41,563 nt of DNA from Ruminococcaceae bacterium UBA6416. Lineage in GTDB: Bacteria > Bacillota > Clostridia > Oscillospirales > Acutalibacteraceae. Of this stretch, positions 31,704 through 41,560 are shown piece after piece. Position numbers and translations under genes: made by a program. The DNA lies in the NCBI GenBank assembly GCA_002438505.1, contig DJPI01000068.1, positions 1 through 41,563 on the forward strand. The letters run 5' to 3'. The stretch's first letter is position 1, and every line of letters begins with the position of its first letter. The notes below the pieces were generated by a model. The model was given only the letters and a program-made list of their open reading frames with translations. It did not search any database and was not told the DNA's origin.

Positions 31704-34700
31704 AATGCAGGGCTTCAAGTCCTTCCCGGAAAAAACAACGCTGAAATTTGGAAGCGGAATAACAGCTGTTGTCGGCCCGAACGGAAGCGGAAAGAGTAAT
31801 ATTTCCGATGCTGTCCGTTGGGTACTCGGCGAACAGAGCAGCAAGTCCCTGCGTGGCTCAAAAATGGAGGACGTCATCTTTGACGGAACAAAGGTCAGAA
31901 AAGCTCATGGTTATGCAAGCGTAACGCTGAAGCTTGACAACAGCGACCGCAGCATTGCGTCCGTTGACGCGGATGAAATTGCCGTAACAAGACGCTTTTA
32001 CCGTTCGGGTGAAAGCGAATATAAAATCAACGGAAGCTCCGTGCGTCTGCGTGATATTAATGAGCTTTTCATGGATACCGGCCTTGGCCGTGATGGCTAC
32101 TCAATGGTAAGCCAGGGCAAAATTGCCGAGATGATATCCGGAAAAGGCAAGGAATGCCGCGAAATGCTTGAGGAAGCCTGCGGAATTTCCGCATATCGCT
32201 ATCGCCGGAACGATTCGATAAGAAAGCTTTCGCAGGCGGAGGACAATCTCGTCAGATTGCGTGACATTCTTTCGGAGCTTGAAAGCAGGATAGGGCCGCT
32301 TAAAACACAGAGCGAAAAGGCGCAGAAATTCCTCCTCCTTTCAGAGGAACGCAAGGGTCTTGAAATCGGCCTTTGGCTCTATAATATTGACAAACTTAAA
32401 GCCGACATCAGAAAGCAGGAGGACAGCATCTCCATTGCTTCTGCTCATTATGAGCGCGCCCAGAGCGAGCTTGACAAAATTGAAAAGGATATTGAACTGT
32501 CATACGGACAGGCTCAGGAAATAACCGTTAAAATTGAAGAAATCCGCCAAACAATTTCCGAGGCGGAGGAGACGGCCTCGGCTCATGACAGCCGATGCGC
32601 CGTTTTTGAAAACTCAATCGAACACAACAAGCAGACCATCGCGCGTATTCTGGGTGACAAAGATTATTCAAAGCAAAACCGTGAGCAGCTTCAAAAGGAA
32701 ATTGGAACCGAGGAAAACCTCATCTCTCAGATTAAGCAAATCGCCGAAAAAAAACGCGCTGAGCTTGAAAAGGTCAAAAATGAGCTTGAAGAAAAAAGCA
32801 ATGAGGGCGAGTCGCTTGATGAGCTTTCAAAAAAACTTTCCGCCGAAATTGCTTCTTTCACCTCAAAACTTGCCGACTGCCGTGTGAGCGAGTCCACCGC
32901 AAGATCATCAATGGAGGAAATAAAGGCGAGAATGGCGTCCATTGAGGCTTTGAGCGCTCAACGCGAGGAAAGCATTAAAGCCTTTGAAAAGGAAAAGAAG
33001 GAAAAGCTCCTTGAGCTCGACAAGTGCGCTGAGGAGATTGCCTCCCTTTCAAACACGGCAAACGGCCTTTCGCTCCGGCTTAAAGCAAGGAACGAAAAGG
33101 CGGATGGGTTTAAACGCAAGCTTGACGAAAAATTGTTTGAGCTTCAGCATCTTCTTTCAAAAAGAAAAATGCTTGAAGATCTTGAAAAGAACATGGATGG
33201 CTATTCCGGGTCTGTTAAAACCGTGATAAAAGAGGGAAAAAGGGGAACTCTTCCGGGAATCATCGGAACCGTTTCAAAAATCATTTCAATGGATGGAAAA
33301 TACACCCTTGCCATTGAAACCGCTCTCGGAAACGCCGTTCAAAACATCGTTTGCAAAAGTGAAAACGATGCAAAAAGCGCAATTAATTATCTTAAACGAA
33401 ACGGCGCAGGAAGAGCAACTTTTCAGCCCGTCTCCTCTGTCAGAGCAAAAAGCTTTGAAGAAAGGGGTCTTGAAAAAGTTGAAGGCTTTGTCAAAATGGC
33501 AAATGAGCTTGTGACGAACGAGCCGGAGTACGATGAAATTGTCCGTTCGCTTCTCGGTCGCATTGCTGTTTGTGAGGATATTGACTGTGCGGTGAATCTT
33601 GCAAGAGAATATTCTTATCATTTTAAAATAGTCACTCTTGACGGCCAGGTTGTCAACGCCGGCGGTTCAATGACCGGCGGCTCTCAGAGCAGGAATGCAG
33701 GAATCCTTTCCCGTGCGAGTGAAATTGAGCGCCTTGCAAAAAAGCATTCCGAGCTTGAAAAGGAAACCGCCGCGCTTCAAAAAGATTATGACGCTCTTTG
33801 TGGCAGCATCGCAAAGGATGAAAATGAACTCTTTTCCGCAAAAGAAAAGCTTCTTTTGGCTCAGGAAGAAAAAATTCGCCTTGAGGGTGAAAAAAAGCTT
33901 TCCGAGGAGCAGTACCTTACCTCAAAAGCCGCTTTTGATGAGCTTGAAACGGAAAAAGAAAGCTGCCTTGAACGCCTCTCGGTCTTTGAGAAGGCCTTTA
34001 AAAAGGCGAGCGATGAAAGTGGAGCTCTTTCTTTGGCCATTGAAAACAATGAGGAAAAGCTTTCATCTCTCGGTGAAAAGAAAAATGAACTTTCCGCTCA
34101 GCGCGAAAAAATCACTTCCGCTCTTTCAAAGCTCAGCCTTGATTTGCATGACGCAGACAAAGACCTTGCCGCAAGAACTCAGGCAATGAATCTTCTCATT
34201 TCTCGCCTTGTCAGCCATGAAAACAAGGACAGACAGCTTGACGAAGAAATTGAACAGATTAATGAAAAAAACGCCGAACTGCTTTCGCTCATTGATGAAC
34301 TGAAAGAAAAAGCCGCTTCTCTCAGAAAGGGTTGCGGCGAAAGCCGCGAGCAGATAACCGCGCTGCAAAAACAGCGCGCTGAAAAGGAGGAGCAGTCGGT
34401 TCGCCTTAGAGCCTCAGAACGTGAAAAAAGTGCTGAACGCGAGACTGTCGGCGGTGAAAAGGCGAGACTTGAAGAACGCAGAGAAACCATGCTGCTTGAG
34501 CTTGACTCAACCGTTTCAAAGCTTTATGACGAATATCAGCTGACACTGCGCGAAGCCTCGGCGGAAAACAGTAAAACCGATGATCCGGCCGGTTCAAAAC
34601 GCAGGTTGGGAGAAATTAAAAACAGAATCCGTGCCCTTGGCTCGGTCAATGTTTCTGCCATTGATGAATATAAAGAGGTCAGCGCACGTTATGAATTCAT

Positions 34701-35256
34701 GTCATCACAGCTTTCAGACGTTGAACGCTCAAAGCAGGAGCTTTCAAAGCTCATTACCGACCTTACGGGAAAAATGGCTAACCGCTTCCGTGAAAAGTTT
34801 GCACTTATCAATCAATATTTCGGTGAAACATTCAAAGAGCTTTTCGGTGGAGGAAAGGCGGAAATTGTTCTCACCGATCCGGCGGATGTTCTTGAAAGCG
34901 ATATCGACATTCGGCTTCAGCCGCCGGGAAAAAATGTTAAGCGCCTTGATGCGCTTTCGGGCGGCGAAAAAGGACTTTCCGCAATAGCTCTCCTTTTTGC
35001 AATACTCAAGGTTAACCCGGCTCCTTTCTGCATTTTTGATGAGGTTGAGGCGGCGCTTGACGATGCAAACGTAACGCGCTATGCGCAATACGTCAGAAGA
35101 ATGACAAAGAACACCCAGTTCATTCTCATCACTCACCGCCGCGGAACAATGGAAGAGGCGGATATGCTTTACGGAATTACAATGCAGGAGCAAGGCGTTT
35201 CAAAACTGCTTGAGCTTAAAACCGCCGAGCTCGCCGGAAAACTCGGAGTCACCTGA
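31684..35256 (+). CDS. smc: Chromosome segregation protein SMC
   Basis: This 1190-residue condensin ATPase compacts and helps segregate the chromosome with ScpA and ScpB, whose genes are not here. Walker A GPNGSGKS is at 31-38. Two long coiled coils flank a hinge around 505-665 (LPGIIGTVSKII to GGSMTGGSQSRN). The C-terminal head has LSGGEKGLSAIALLFAIL and FCIFDEVEAALDDANV. Length is normal for the family. Translation starts inside the radical SAM gene. Confidence 0.97.
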   Translation: MILKEIEMQGFKSFPEKTTLKFGSGITAVVGPNGSGKSNISDAVRWVLGEQSSKSLRGSKMEDVIFDGTKVRKAHGYASVTLKLDNSDRSIASVDADEIAVTRRFYRSGESEYKINGSSVRLRDINELFMDTGLGRDGYSMVSQGKIAEMISGKGKECREMLEEACGISAYRYRRNDSIRKLSQAEDNLVRLRDILSELESRIGPLKTQSEKAQKFLLLSEERKGLEIGLWLYNIDKLKADIRKQEDSISIASAHYERAQSELDKIEKDIELSYGQAQEITVKIEEIRQTISEAEETASAHDSRCAVFENSIEHNKQTIARILGDKDYSKQNREQLQKEIGTEENLISQIKQIAEKKRAELEKVKNELEEKSNEGESLDELSKKLSAEIASFTSKLADCRVSESTARSSMEEIKARMASIEALSAQREESIKAFEKEKKEKLLELDKCAEEIASLSNTANGLSLRLKARNEKADGFKRKLDEKLFELQHLLSKRKMLEDLEKNMDGYSGSVKTVIKEGKRGTLPGIIGTVSKIISMDGKYTLAIETALGNAVQNIVCKSENDAKSAINYLKRNGAGRATFQPVSSVRAKSFEERGLEKVEGFVKMANELVTNEPEYDEIVRSLLGRIAVCEDIDCAVNLAREYSYHFKIVTLDGQVVNAGGSMTGGSQSRNAGILSRASEIERLAKKHSELEKETAALQKDYDALCGSIAKDENELFSAKEKLLLAQEEKIRLEGEKKLSEEQYLTSKAAFDELETEKESCLERLSVFEKAFKKASDESGALSLAIENNEEKLSSLGEKKNELSAQREKITSALSKLSLDLHDADKDLAARTQAMNLLISRLVSHENKDRQLDEEIEQINEKNAELLSLIDELKEKAASLRKGCGESREQITALQKQRAEKEEQSVRLRASEREKSAERETVGGEKARLEERRETMLLELDSTVSKLYDEYQLTLREASAENSKTDDPAGSKRRLGEIKNRIRALGSVNVSAIDEYKEVSARYEFMSSQLSDVERSKQELSKLITDLTGKMANRFREKFALINQYFGETFKELFGGGKAEIVLTDPADVLESDIDIRLQPPGKNVKRLDALSGGEKGLSAIALLFAILKVNPAPFCIFDEVEAALDDANVTRYAQYVRRMTKNTQFILITHRRGTMEEADMLYGITMQEQGVSKLLELKTAELAGKLGVT

Positions 35257-35310
35257 AGCAATTCGATATAACGGCATGGTTTTTAAAGAAATATTCACAG
35301 GAGGAAGTTT

Positions 35311-36249
35311 ATGGGTATTTTTAAGAAATTCGGCTTTGGCCTCAAAAAAACGCGCGAGGGTCTTGACAAAAAACTTGAGGACGTTATCGGCGCATATGAA
35401 GAAATTACGGATGATCTTTATGACGACCTTGAGGAAGCACTCATCATGGCTGATGTCGGCGTCACAACCGCAACAAAAATCATTGACGAGCTGCGCGACC
35501 GCGTGAACAAAAACGAGGTTCGCAACCCGAAGCACGCAAAAATGGTCATTGCAGACATCATTGCCGGAATGCTTGACGGCGGTGAGGATTGGGGTCTTGT
35601 TACCATTCCGTCCGTCATTCTTGTCATCGGCGTCAACGGAGTCGGAAAAACAACAACAATAGGAAAAATGGCGGCAATGTATAAAGCACAGGGGAAAAAA
35701 GTTATTCTCGGCGCCGCCGATACTTTCCGCGCCGCCGCCATTGAACAGCTCCAGGTTTGGGCTGACCGCGCCGGAGTTGAAATGATTAAGCATCAGGAGG
35801 GCTCCGACCCTGCTGCCGTTGTTTTTGATACCATTCAGGCCGGCATTGCGCGCGACAGTGATATTATTATCATTGACACTGCGGGAAGACTCCACAACAA
35901 AAAGAATCTTATGGACGAGCTTGCAAAAATATACCGTGTTGTTGAAAAAGAGCTTCCATATGCCGACCGTGAAATCTTCCTTGTTCTTGACGCAACAACG
36001 GGCCAGAACGCAATCAGTCAGGCCAAGGAATTCATGCAGGTTGCGGAGCTTACCGGAATTGTTCTGACAAAGCTTGACGGAACGGCAAGGGGCGGCGTTG
36101 TTCTTGCAATCAAGAATGAGCTGAAGCTCCCCATCAAATATATCGGAGTCGGCGAAAAAATTGACGACCTCCAGCCGTTCAACGAAAAAGTTTTTGCAAA
36201 AGCTCTTTTTGAAAACACGGCTGAAACTCACAAAGACGAGGACGAATAA
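35311..36249 (+). CDS. ftsY: Signal recognition particle receptor FtsY
   Basis: This 312-residue SRP GTPase docks ribosome-SRP complexes to the membrane. The N-domain starts FKKFGFGLKKTREGLDKKLEDVIGAYEEI; the G-domain has GVNGVGKTTTIGKMA (about 107), DTFRAAAIEQL, DTAGRL and TKLDGTARGG. The acidic A-domain is absent, as is common in Firmicutes. AGGAGGAAG precedes the ATG. The stop overlaps the next ATG by one base (TAATG). Confidence 0.96.
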   Translation: MGIFKKFGFGLKKTREGLDKKLEDVIGAYEEITDDLYDDLEEALIMADVGVTTATKIIDELRDRVNKNEVRNPKHAKMVIADIIAGMLDGGEDWGLVTIPSVILVIGVNGVGKTTTIGKMAAMYKAQGKKVILGAADTFRAAAIEQLQVWADRAGVEMIKHQEGSDPAAVVFDTIQAGIARDSDIIIIDTAGRLHNKKNLMDELAKIYRVVEKELPYADREIFLVLDATTGQNAISQAKEFMQVAELTGIVLTKLDGTARGGVVLAIKNELKLPIKYIGVGEKIDDLQPFNEKVFAKALFENTAETHKDEDE

Positions 36250-36836
36250 TGAAATTCATCATTGCTACGCATAATATGAAAAAGAGGGCGGAGATGGAGC
36301 GCATTCTCTCTCCGCTCGGCATTGAGGTTCTCACGGCGGAAATGGCCGGAATAACACTCACCGATGTTCCGGAAACAGGGAAGACCTTTGAAGAGAATGC
36401 CGTTCTCAAAGCCGAAAGCGGCTGCCGTGAAAGCGGTATGCCGTGTATCGCCGATGACAGCGGTCTTGCCGTTGATTTTCTCGGCGGTGCGCCCGGTGTT
36501 TATTCCGCACGTTACAGCGGCGTACACGGAAACGATGAGGCGAACATTCAAAAGCTTCTCAAAAACCTTGAAGATGTTCCGGAGGAAAAGCGCACTGCGC
36601 GCTTTGTCTGTACCGTCTGTGTCTGCTTCCCGAACGGAAGAAAATTCACCGTCTGCGGAAAGTGCGAGGGAAAAATCGGCTTTGAAAGGCATGGGAACGA
36701 TGGCTTTGGATATGACCCGATTTTTATGGTTGGAGAAAAAAGCTTTGCTGAGCTTTCGGCTCAGGAAAAGGATAAAATCAGTCACCGCGGCAATGCTCTG
36801 CGCAAGCTTGCAAAAGTGCTGCCTGATTATTTATAA
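36249..36836 (+). CDS. rdgB: XTP/dITP diphosphatase (RdgB/HAM1)
   Basis: This 195-residue house-cleaning enzyme removes deaminated purine triphosphates (dITP, XTP) from the nucleotide pool. The opening FIIATHNMKKRAEMERIL, the substrate loop CIADDSGLAVDFLGGAPGVYSARYSG, GFGYDPIF and SHRGNALRKL are all family blocks. It is coupled to ftsY by a one-base overlap. Confidence 0.95.
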   Translation: MKFIIATHNMKKRAEMERILSPLGIEVLTAEMAGITLTDVPETGKTFEENAVLKAESGCRESGMPCIADDSGLAVDFLGGAPGVYSARYSGVHGNDEANIQKLLKNLEDVPEEKRTARFVCTVCVCFPNGRKFTVCGKCEGKIGFERHGNDGFGYDPIFMVGEKSFAELSAQEKDKISHRGNALRKLAKVLPDYL

Positions 36837-36863
36837 ATATAAATAGTATTAGGAGATTCATAT

Positions 36864-37262
36864 ATGACAGGAAAAGAACGCGCCGCCTGGCGCGCAAAAG
36901 CAAACTCACTTGAACCGCTTTTTCAAATTGGAAAAGGCGGAATTTCAGATGCACTCATCAAACAGACTGATGACGCCCTGCGTGCAAGGGAGCTCATTAA
37001 GCTCAAGGTTCTGCTTGATTCCTCACCCGTTTCCGTTCGTGACGCGGCAAATGAAATTGCAGAAAAAACATTAGCAGAGGTCATTCAGGTTATCGGCGGC
37101 GTAATTGTTCTTTATCGCGAGAGCGAGGAACTCAAAGAAAAGGCAGCACAGAAGGAAAAAAACAAAAAGATTGCCGCCAAAAAAGCTAAGGAAAAGCTCT
37201 ATAAGGAACGCGCAGCTCAAAAGCAGCGCTTTACCGTTAAAACCCTTGGAAAGCGCAAATGA
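36864..37262 (+). CDS. YhbY-type CRM domain RNA-binding protein
   Basis: This 132-residue protein has an N-terminal CRM/YhbY domain (1-95) with LEPLFQIGKGGISDALIKQTDDAL and VIQVIGGVIVLYRES. YhbY family members associate with pre-50S particles. Ordinary members are about 95-100 residues; here a Lys/Ala-rich, probably helical tail of about 37 residues is added, likely increasing rRNA contact. AGGAG precedes the ATG. The stop overlaps nadD by 4 bases. Confidence 0.88.
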   Translation: MTGKERAAWRAKANSLEPLFQIGKGGISDALIKQTDDALRARELIKLKVLLDSSPVSVRDAANEIAEKTLAEVIQVIGGVIVLYRESEELKEKAAQKEKNKKIAAKKAKEKLYKERAAQKQRFTVKTLGKRK

Positions 37263-38464
37263 GAAGAATCGGTCTTTTTGGCGGAACATTCAATCCTCCG
37301 CATAAAGCACATCTGCGCCTTGCCGAAAAAGCGCTCGAGGACGCAAGGCTTGACTGCGTACTCATTATGCCTGCGTTTGTTCCGCCGCATAAAGAGGCAA
37401 AGGAGCTTCTGAGCGGCGCAGATAGGCTTGAGCTTTGCAGACGTACATTTTGCGGTGAAAAATTTGAAATTTCCGACCTTGAGCTTCAGCGCAAAGGAAA
37501 GAGCTATACCGTTGAAACGCTTGAAGAACTTGAAAAGCTATATCCCGGTGATGAATTTTTTCTTATAATCGGCTCGGATATGCTTTTAAGCTTTGACAGT
37601 TGGTATCGCTTTGAGGAAATTTTGAAGATGGCGAAGCTTTGCGTTATGACGAGAGAAAGGGCAGTCAGCCGAAAAACGCTTTCGGAATACTGCAAAAATA
37701 CATTGAAGCTTTCTGAGGAGGACTTTATTATCCTTGATTGTGACGCGCTTGAGCTTTCCTCAACCGAGGTACGCCAAAAAGCAAAGGAAGGTGGAAATTT
37801 GAGCAGCATGCTTACTGAAAAAGCTAATGAATATATCAAAGAAAAATCTTTCTATTCGACTGATACTTACGAAAAAATCAAGTTGCTTTTGAAAGAGCGC
37901 CTTGATGAGCACCGCTATATTCATTCCCTTGGCGTTGCCGACAGCGCCAAAGAGCTCGCATTGCGCTTTGGCGGTGATGAAAAAAAGGCATATCTTGCCG
38001 GGCTTCTTCATGACATCACAAAGAACGAAACGAACGAAGGACAGTTGAAATTGTTTGAAAGTGATGGTATAATCTTAAATCAGGTTGAAAAAAACAATCC
38101 CAAGCTTTGGCACGCTATGACCGCGCCTATTTATATTAAAAATGAGCTTGGAATCACAGATGCGGAAATTCTTTCGGCCGTCCGCTATCACACAACGGGA
38201 AAAGCCGGAATGACTTTGCTTGAAAAAATTGTTTATATTGCCGATTACATTTCCGCCGAGCGTGATTATCCCGATGTTGACGTCATGCGCACGCTTTCCG
38301 GTGAGAGCCTTGAAAAGGCGGCGTTGTATTCATTGAAGTATACCTTTAAAAAGCTTTCGCAAAGCGAGCTTGTCATTCATCCGGACAGCCTCGCGTTTTA
38401 TAACGAACTGATTATTCTCGGCATCACCGTTGCCGAAACCGAAAGGAACAGTGCTTATGAATGA
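37259..38464 (+). CDS. nadD: Fused nicotinate-nucleotide adenylyltransferase and YqeK HD-domain hydrolase
   Basis: This 401-residue protein joins two enzymes that are usually separate adjacent genes. Residues 1-195 are NadD, which adenylates nicotinate mononucleotide in NAD synthesis: GGTFNPPHKAH, IIGSDMLLSFDSWYRFEEIL and LELSSTEVRQ. Residues about 203-401 match YqeK, an HD-domain diadenosine tetraphosphate hydrolase: HRYIHSLGVADSAKELA, LAGLLHDITKN, WHAMTAPIYIKNELG and IVYIADYISAERDYP. The HD metal ligands are intact. It overlaps yhbY by 4 and rsfS by 8 bases. Confidence 0.94.
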   Translation: MRRIGLFGGTFNPPHKAHLRLAEKALEDARLDCVLIMPAFVPPHKEAKELLSGADRLELCRRTFCGEKFEISDLELQRKGKSYTVETLEELEKLYPGDEFFLIIGSDMLLSFDSWYRFEEILKMAKLCVMTRERAVSRKTLSEYCKNTLKLSEEDFIILDCDALELSSTEVRQKAKEGGNLSSMLTEKANEYIKEKSFYSTDTYEKIKLLLKERLDEHRYIHSLGVADSAKELALRFGGDEKKAYLAGLLHDITKNETNEGQLKLFESDGIILNQVEKNNPKLWHAMTAPIYIKNELGITDAEILSAVRYHTTGKAGMTLLEKIVYIADYISAERDYPDVDVMRTLSGESLEKAALYSLKYTFKKLSQSELVIHPDSLAFYNELIILGITVAETERNSAYE

Positions 38465-38816
38465 ACTTGAACTCACAAGAGAAATTGTTAAGGTTCTTGA
38501 CCGAAAAAAAGCCATGGATATCAAGGCTTTGCGCATCAATGAACTCTCCATTGTTGCGGATTACTTTGTAATTGCTTCCGGTACCTCGAACACACACGTC
38601 AAATCCCTTGCGGATGAGGTTGAATACGAGCTTTCACAAAAGGGCATTAAACCGGCGCACATTGAAGGCCGCGCAACCGGCTGGATATTGCTTGATTACA
38701 GCTCAGTCATTGTTCACGTTTTCACCGGAGAAAGCCGCGAGTATTATAACCTTGAGCGCCTTTGGTCCGATGCGGTGCAGATTGACATCAGCGATATTGC
38801 GGATAACAGAGATTAA
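38457..38816 (+). CDS. rsfS: Ribosome silencing factor RsfS
   Basis: This 119-residue protein binds L14 and blocks subunit joining when nutrients are low. It has the family blocks VADYFVIASGTSNTHVKSLADEVEYEL and GRATGWILLDYSSVIVHVFTGESREYYNLERLW. ATG 38457 is chosen because GAAAGGA lies just before it. NadD-YqeK-RsfS-LeuS is a familiar Firmicute order. Confidence 0.95.
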   Translation: MNELELTREIVKVLDRKKAMDIKALRINELSIVADYFVIASGTSNTHVKSLADEVEYELSQKGIKPAHIEGRATGWILLDYSSVIVHVFTGESREYYNLERLWSDAVQIDISDIADNRD

Positions 38817-38835
38817 TATATACGGAGTGATAAAC

Positions 38836-41241
38836 TTGAATTACAACTTTAAAAAGACAGAAAAAAAGTGGCAGGAAAAATGGGAGGAATCCGGCGTTTT
38901 CCATGCGCAGGATAATTCCGACAAGAAAAAGTTTTACGGCCTTGTTGAATTCCCTTATCCCAGCGGCGCAGGTATGCACGTTGGCCATATTAAAGCTTAT
39001 TCCGGCCTTGAGGTTATCTCAAGAAAGCGCAGAATGGAGGGCTATAACGTCCTTTTCCCAATCGGCTTTGATGCATACGGCCTTCCAACGGAGAACTATG
39101 CAATTAAAACCGGCATTCATCCGCGCAAGGTTACAGATATGAATATCGAAAGGTTTTCGAGCCAGCTTAAAAGAGTCGGATTCTCCTTTGACTGGACAAG
39201 GGTTATTGACACAACTCAGGAGGAGTATTACAAGTGGACTCAGTGGATTTTCCTCAAGATGTTTGAGCATGGCCTTGCGTTCAGAGATAAAACGCTTGTC
39301 AACTACTGCCCGTCCTGTAAGGTTGTTCTTTCCAATGAGGACTCCCAGGGAGGAAAGTGTGACATCTGCCACAGCGAAATTGTTCAAAAGTCCAAGGATG
39401 TTTGGTATCTGCGCATAACCGAATATGCCGATAAGCTCCTTGAAGGTCTTAATCACGTTGATTACCTTCCGAATATCCGCCTTCAGCAGGAAAACTGGAT
39501 CGGAAAATCAACAGGTGCTTTTGTTGTTTTCAAGGTCAAGGATATTGACGAAAGTTTCAGAATTTATACCACCCGTCCGGACACTCTTTTTGGCGTAACA
39601 TTCATGGTTATGGCTCCGGAGCATCCGCTGCTTGACAAATATAAAGACCGCATTAAAAACTTTGACGCCGTTGAAGCTTACCGCGCCGAATGCGCAAAGA
39701 AAACCGAGTTTGAAAGAACTCAGCTTGTCAAGGATAAGACCGGTGTCCGCCTTGACGGTTTTTCCGCAATCAATCCGGTTAACGGAAAGGAAATTCCCGT
39801 TTTCATTTCAGACTACGTCATGATGGGTTACGGCACCGGCGCAATCATGGCCGTTCCGGCTCACGACCAGCGCGACTATGACTTTGCAAAGAAGTTCGGC
39901 GTTGATATCATTGAAGTCATCAAGGGCGGCGACATTAACGAAAAAGCCTATACCGGCGAGGGAGAGGTTGTCAATTCCGGCTTCCTCAACGGCTGCAGGC
40001 ATAAGGAAGAAGCAATCGAAAAGATGCTCACCTTCCTTAAGGAAAAAGGCATTGGCGAAAAGGGCGTTCAGTATAAAATGAAAGACTGGGCGTTTAACCG
40101 CCAGCGCTATTGGGGTGAACCCATTCCCATTATATACTGCGAAAAATGCGGAATGGTGCCCGTACCGTATGATGAGCTTCCGCTGAAGCTGCCTGAGGTT
40201 CAGGACTTTAAACCTGGCTCTGACGGAGAAAGTCCGCTTGCAAAAATTGAGTCCTTTGTCAACTGCACCTGTCCCAAGTGCGGCGGAAAAGCAAGGCGTG
40301 AAACCGACACAATGCCGCAGTGGGCCGGCTCATCGTGGTATTTCCTGCGTTACATTGATCCGCATAACAGCGAACGCTTTGCCGATATGGATAAAATGCG
40401 TTACTGGGGACCTGTTGACTGGTATAACGGCGGAATGGAACACGTCACACGTCACCTTATCTATTCGCGTTTCTGGCATAAATTTCTCTATGACATCGGC
40501 GAAGTTCCGTTCCCGGAACCCTATGCAAAGCGCACTGCGCAGGGACTCATTCTCGGCCCGGACGGAGACAAAATGTCAAAATCCAAGGGCAATGTTGTTG
40601 ACCCGAACGATGTTGTTGATGAATACGGCGCAGATGTTCTCAGAACATACGTCCTCTTTATGGGCGATTATGAAAAAGCTGCTCCGTGGTCTGAAAACAG
40701 CGTTAAGGGCTGCAAGCGCTTCATTGACAGAGTCTGGGGACTTCAGGACATTGTAAGCGATGAAAAAGGCTTTTCAAAAAAGCTTGAAAGCTCGTTCCAT
40801 AAGACGATTAAAAAAGTTTCGAGCGACATTGAAAACCTCAAGTTCAATACTGCCATTGCTGCAATGATGACGCTCCTCAATGAAATTTATGCCGCAGGTT
40901 CAATTTCAAAAGCAGAACTCAGAACATTCCTTCTGCTGCTCAATCCTTTTGCTCCGCATGTTACTGAAGAGGTTAACGAGGTGCTTTCTCTCGGCTCAAT
41001 GCTTGCTGTGAGCGAATGGCCGGACTTTGACGAGGCAAAATGTGCAGATGATACAATAGAAATTGCCGTTCAGGTCAACGGAAAGCTCAGGGGAAGAATC
41101 AACGTTCCGGCCGACATCTCCGAAGCTGATGCTGTTGCGTGCGCCAAGAAGGAAGAAAAGGTTGTGGCGGAAATTGAGGGTAAAAATATTATCAAAGAGC
41201 TTTATGTCAAGGGCAGACTGGTTAATATAGTTGCAAAATAA
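38836..41241 (+). CDS. leuS: Leucyl-tRNA synthetase
   Basis: This 801-residue class I synthetase charges tRNA-Leu. The HIGH-type motif is H48-VGH51 in PSGAGMHVGHIKAY, and the KMSKS loop is K579-S583 in GDKMSKSKGNVVDP. A zinc-type CPSCKVVLSNEDSQGGKCDIC follows the first half. The CP1 editing domain includes TTRPDTLFGVTFMV and GTGAIMAVPAHDQRD. The C-terminal anticodon domain ends ELYVKGRLVNIVAK. It starts with TTG (38836) after GGAG; a long open frame upstream overlaps rsfS and is rejected. Confidence 0.97.
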   Translation: MNYNFKKTEKKWQEKWEESGVFHAQDNSDKKKFYGLVEFPYPSGAGMHVGHIKAYSGLEVISRKRRMEGYNVLFPIGFDAYGLPTENYAIKTGIHPRKVTDMNIERFSSQLKRVGFSFDWTRVIDTTQEEYYKWTQWIFLKMFEHGLAFRDKTLVNYCPSCKVVLSNEDSQGGKCDICHSEIVQKSKDVWYLRITEYADKLLEGLNHVDYLPNIRLQQENWIGKSTGAFVVFKVKDIDESFRIYTTRPDTLFGVTFMVMAPEHPLLDKYKDRIKNFDAVEAYRAECAKKTEFERTQLVKDKTGVRLDGFSAINPVNGKEIPVFISDYVMMGYGTGAIMAVPAHDQRDYDFAKKFGVDIIEVIKGGDINEKAYTGEGEVVNSGFLNGCRHKEEAIEKMLTFLKEKGIGEKGVQYKMKDWAFNRQRYWGEPIPIIYCEKCGMVPVPYDELPLKLPEVQDFKPGSDGESPLAKIESFVNCTCPKCGGKARRETDTMPQWAGSSWYFLRYIDPHNSERFADMDKMRYWGPVDWYNGGMEHVTRHLIYSRFWHKFLYDIGEVPFPEPYAKRTAQGLILGPDGDKMSKSKGNVVDPNDVVDEYGADVLRTYVLFMGDYEKAAPWSENSVKGCKRFIDRVWGLQDIVSDEKGFSKKLESSFHKTIKKVSSDIENLKFNTAIAAMMTLLNEIYAAGSISKAELRTFLLLLNPFAPHVTEEVNEVLSLGSMLAVSEWPDFDEAKCADDTIEIAVQVNGKLRGRINVPADISEADAVACAKKEEKVVAEIEGKNIIKELYVKGRLVNIVAK

Positions 41242-41293
41242 GCATCGTTTCAAAAAAATGCACTAATTGGTCGGTATTATTGCAAATAAACAC

Positions 41294-41322
41294 TTGACAA
41301 GGTGAAAATGATATTGTATAAT
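41294..41322 (+). promoter_or_regulatory. full-consensus promoter for rpsU
   Basis: TTGACA (41294-41299) and TATAAT (41317-41322) are 17 bases apart, a perfect sigma-A consensus. The leader of about 55 nt contains a small CCTG/CAGG stem just before the ribosome site. Confidence 0.88.
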
Positions 41323-41383
41323 ATTTGGCGTATCCTAAGTGGAAATATACCCCTGCTAAACAGGCGGAGGGAGGGAATTATAG

Positions 41384-41560
41384 ATGAGTCAGGTTAAAGT
41401 TAAAGAAAACGAATCTCTTGACAGCGCTCTGAGACGTTTTAAAAGACAGACCTCGCGCGACGGAATCATTCAGGAAGTTCGCAAAAGAGAACATTATGAA
41501 AAGCCTTCCGTAGCAAGAAAAAAGAAGTCTGAGGCTGCTCGTAAGCGTAAATACAAGTAA
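41384..41560 (+). CDS. rpsU: 30S ribosomal protein S21
   Basis: This 58-residue small-subunit protein is complete and ends 3 bases before the window edge. It reads SQVKVKENESLDSALRRFKR, then REHYEKPSVARKKKSEAARKRK, the standard S21 pattern. GGAGGGAGGG precedes the ATG. It has its own consensus promoter and is separated by 142 bases from leuS, so it is independently expressed. Confidence 0.95.
   Translation: MSQVKVKENESLDSALRRFKRQTSRDGIIQEVRKREHYEKPSVARKKKSEAARKRKYK

Noticed and set aside
35200..36231. 343-codon minus-strand frame opposite ftsY
   Set aside because: FtsY is certain on the plus strand; the reverse frame is a shadow with no ribosome site.
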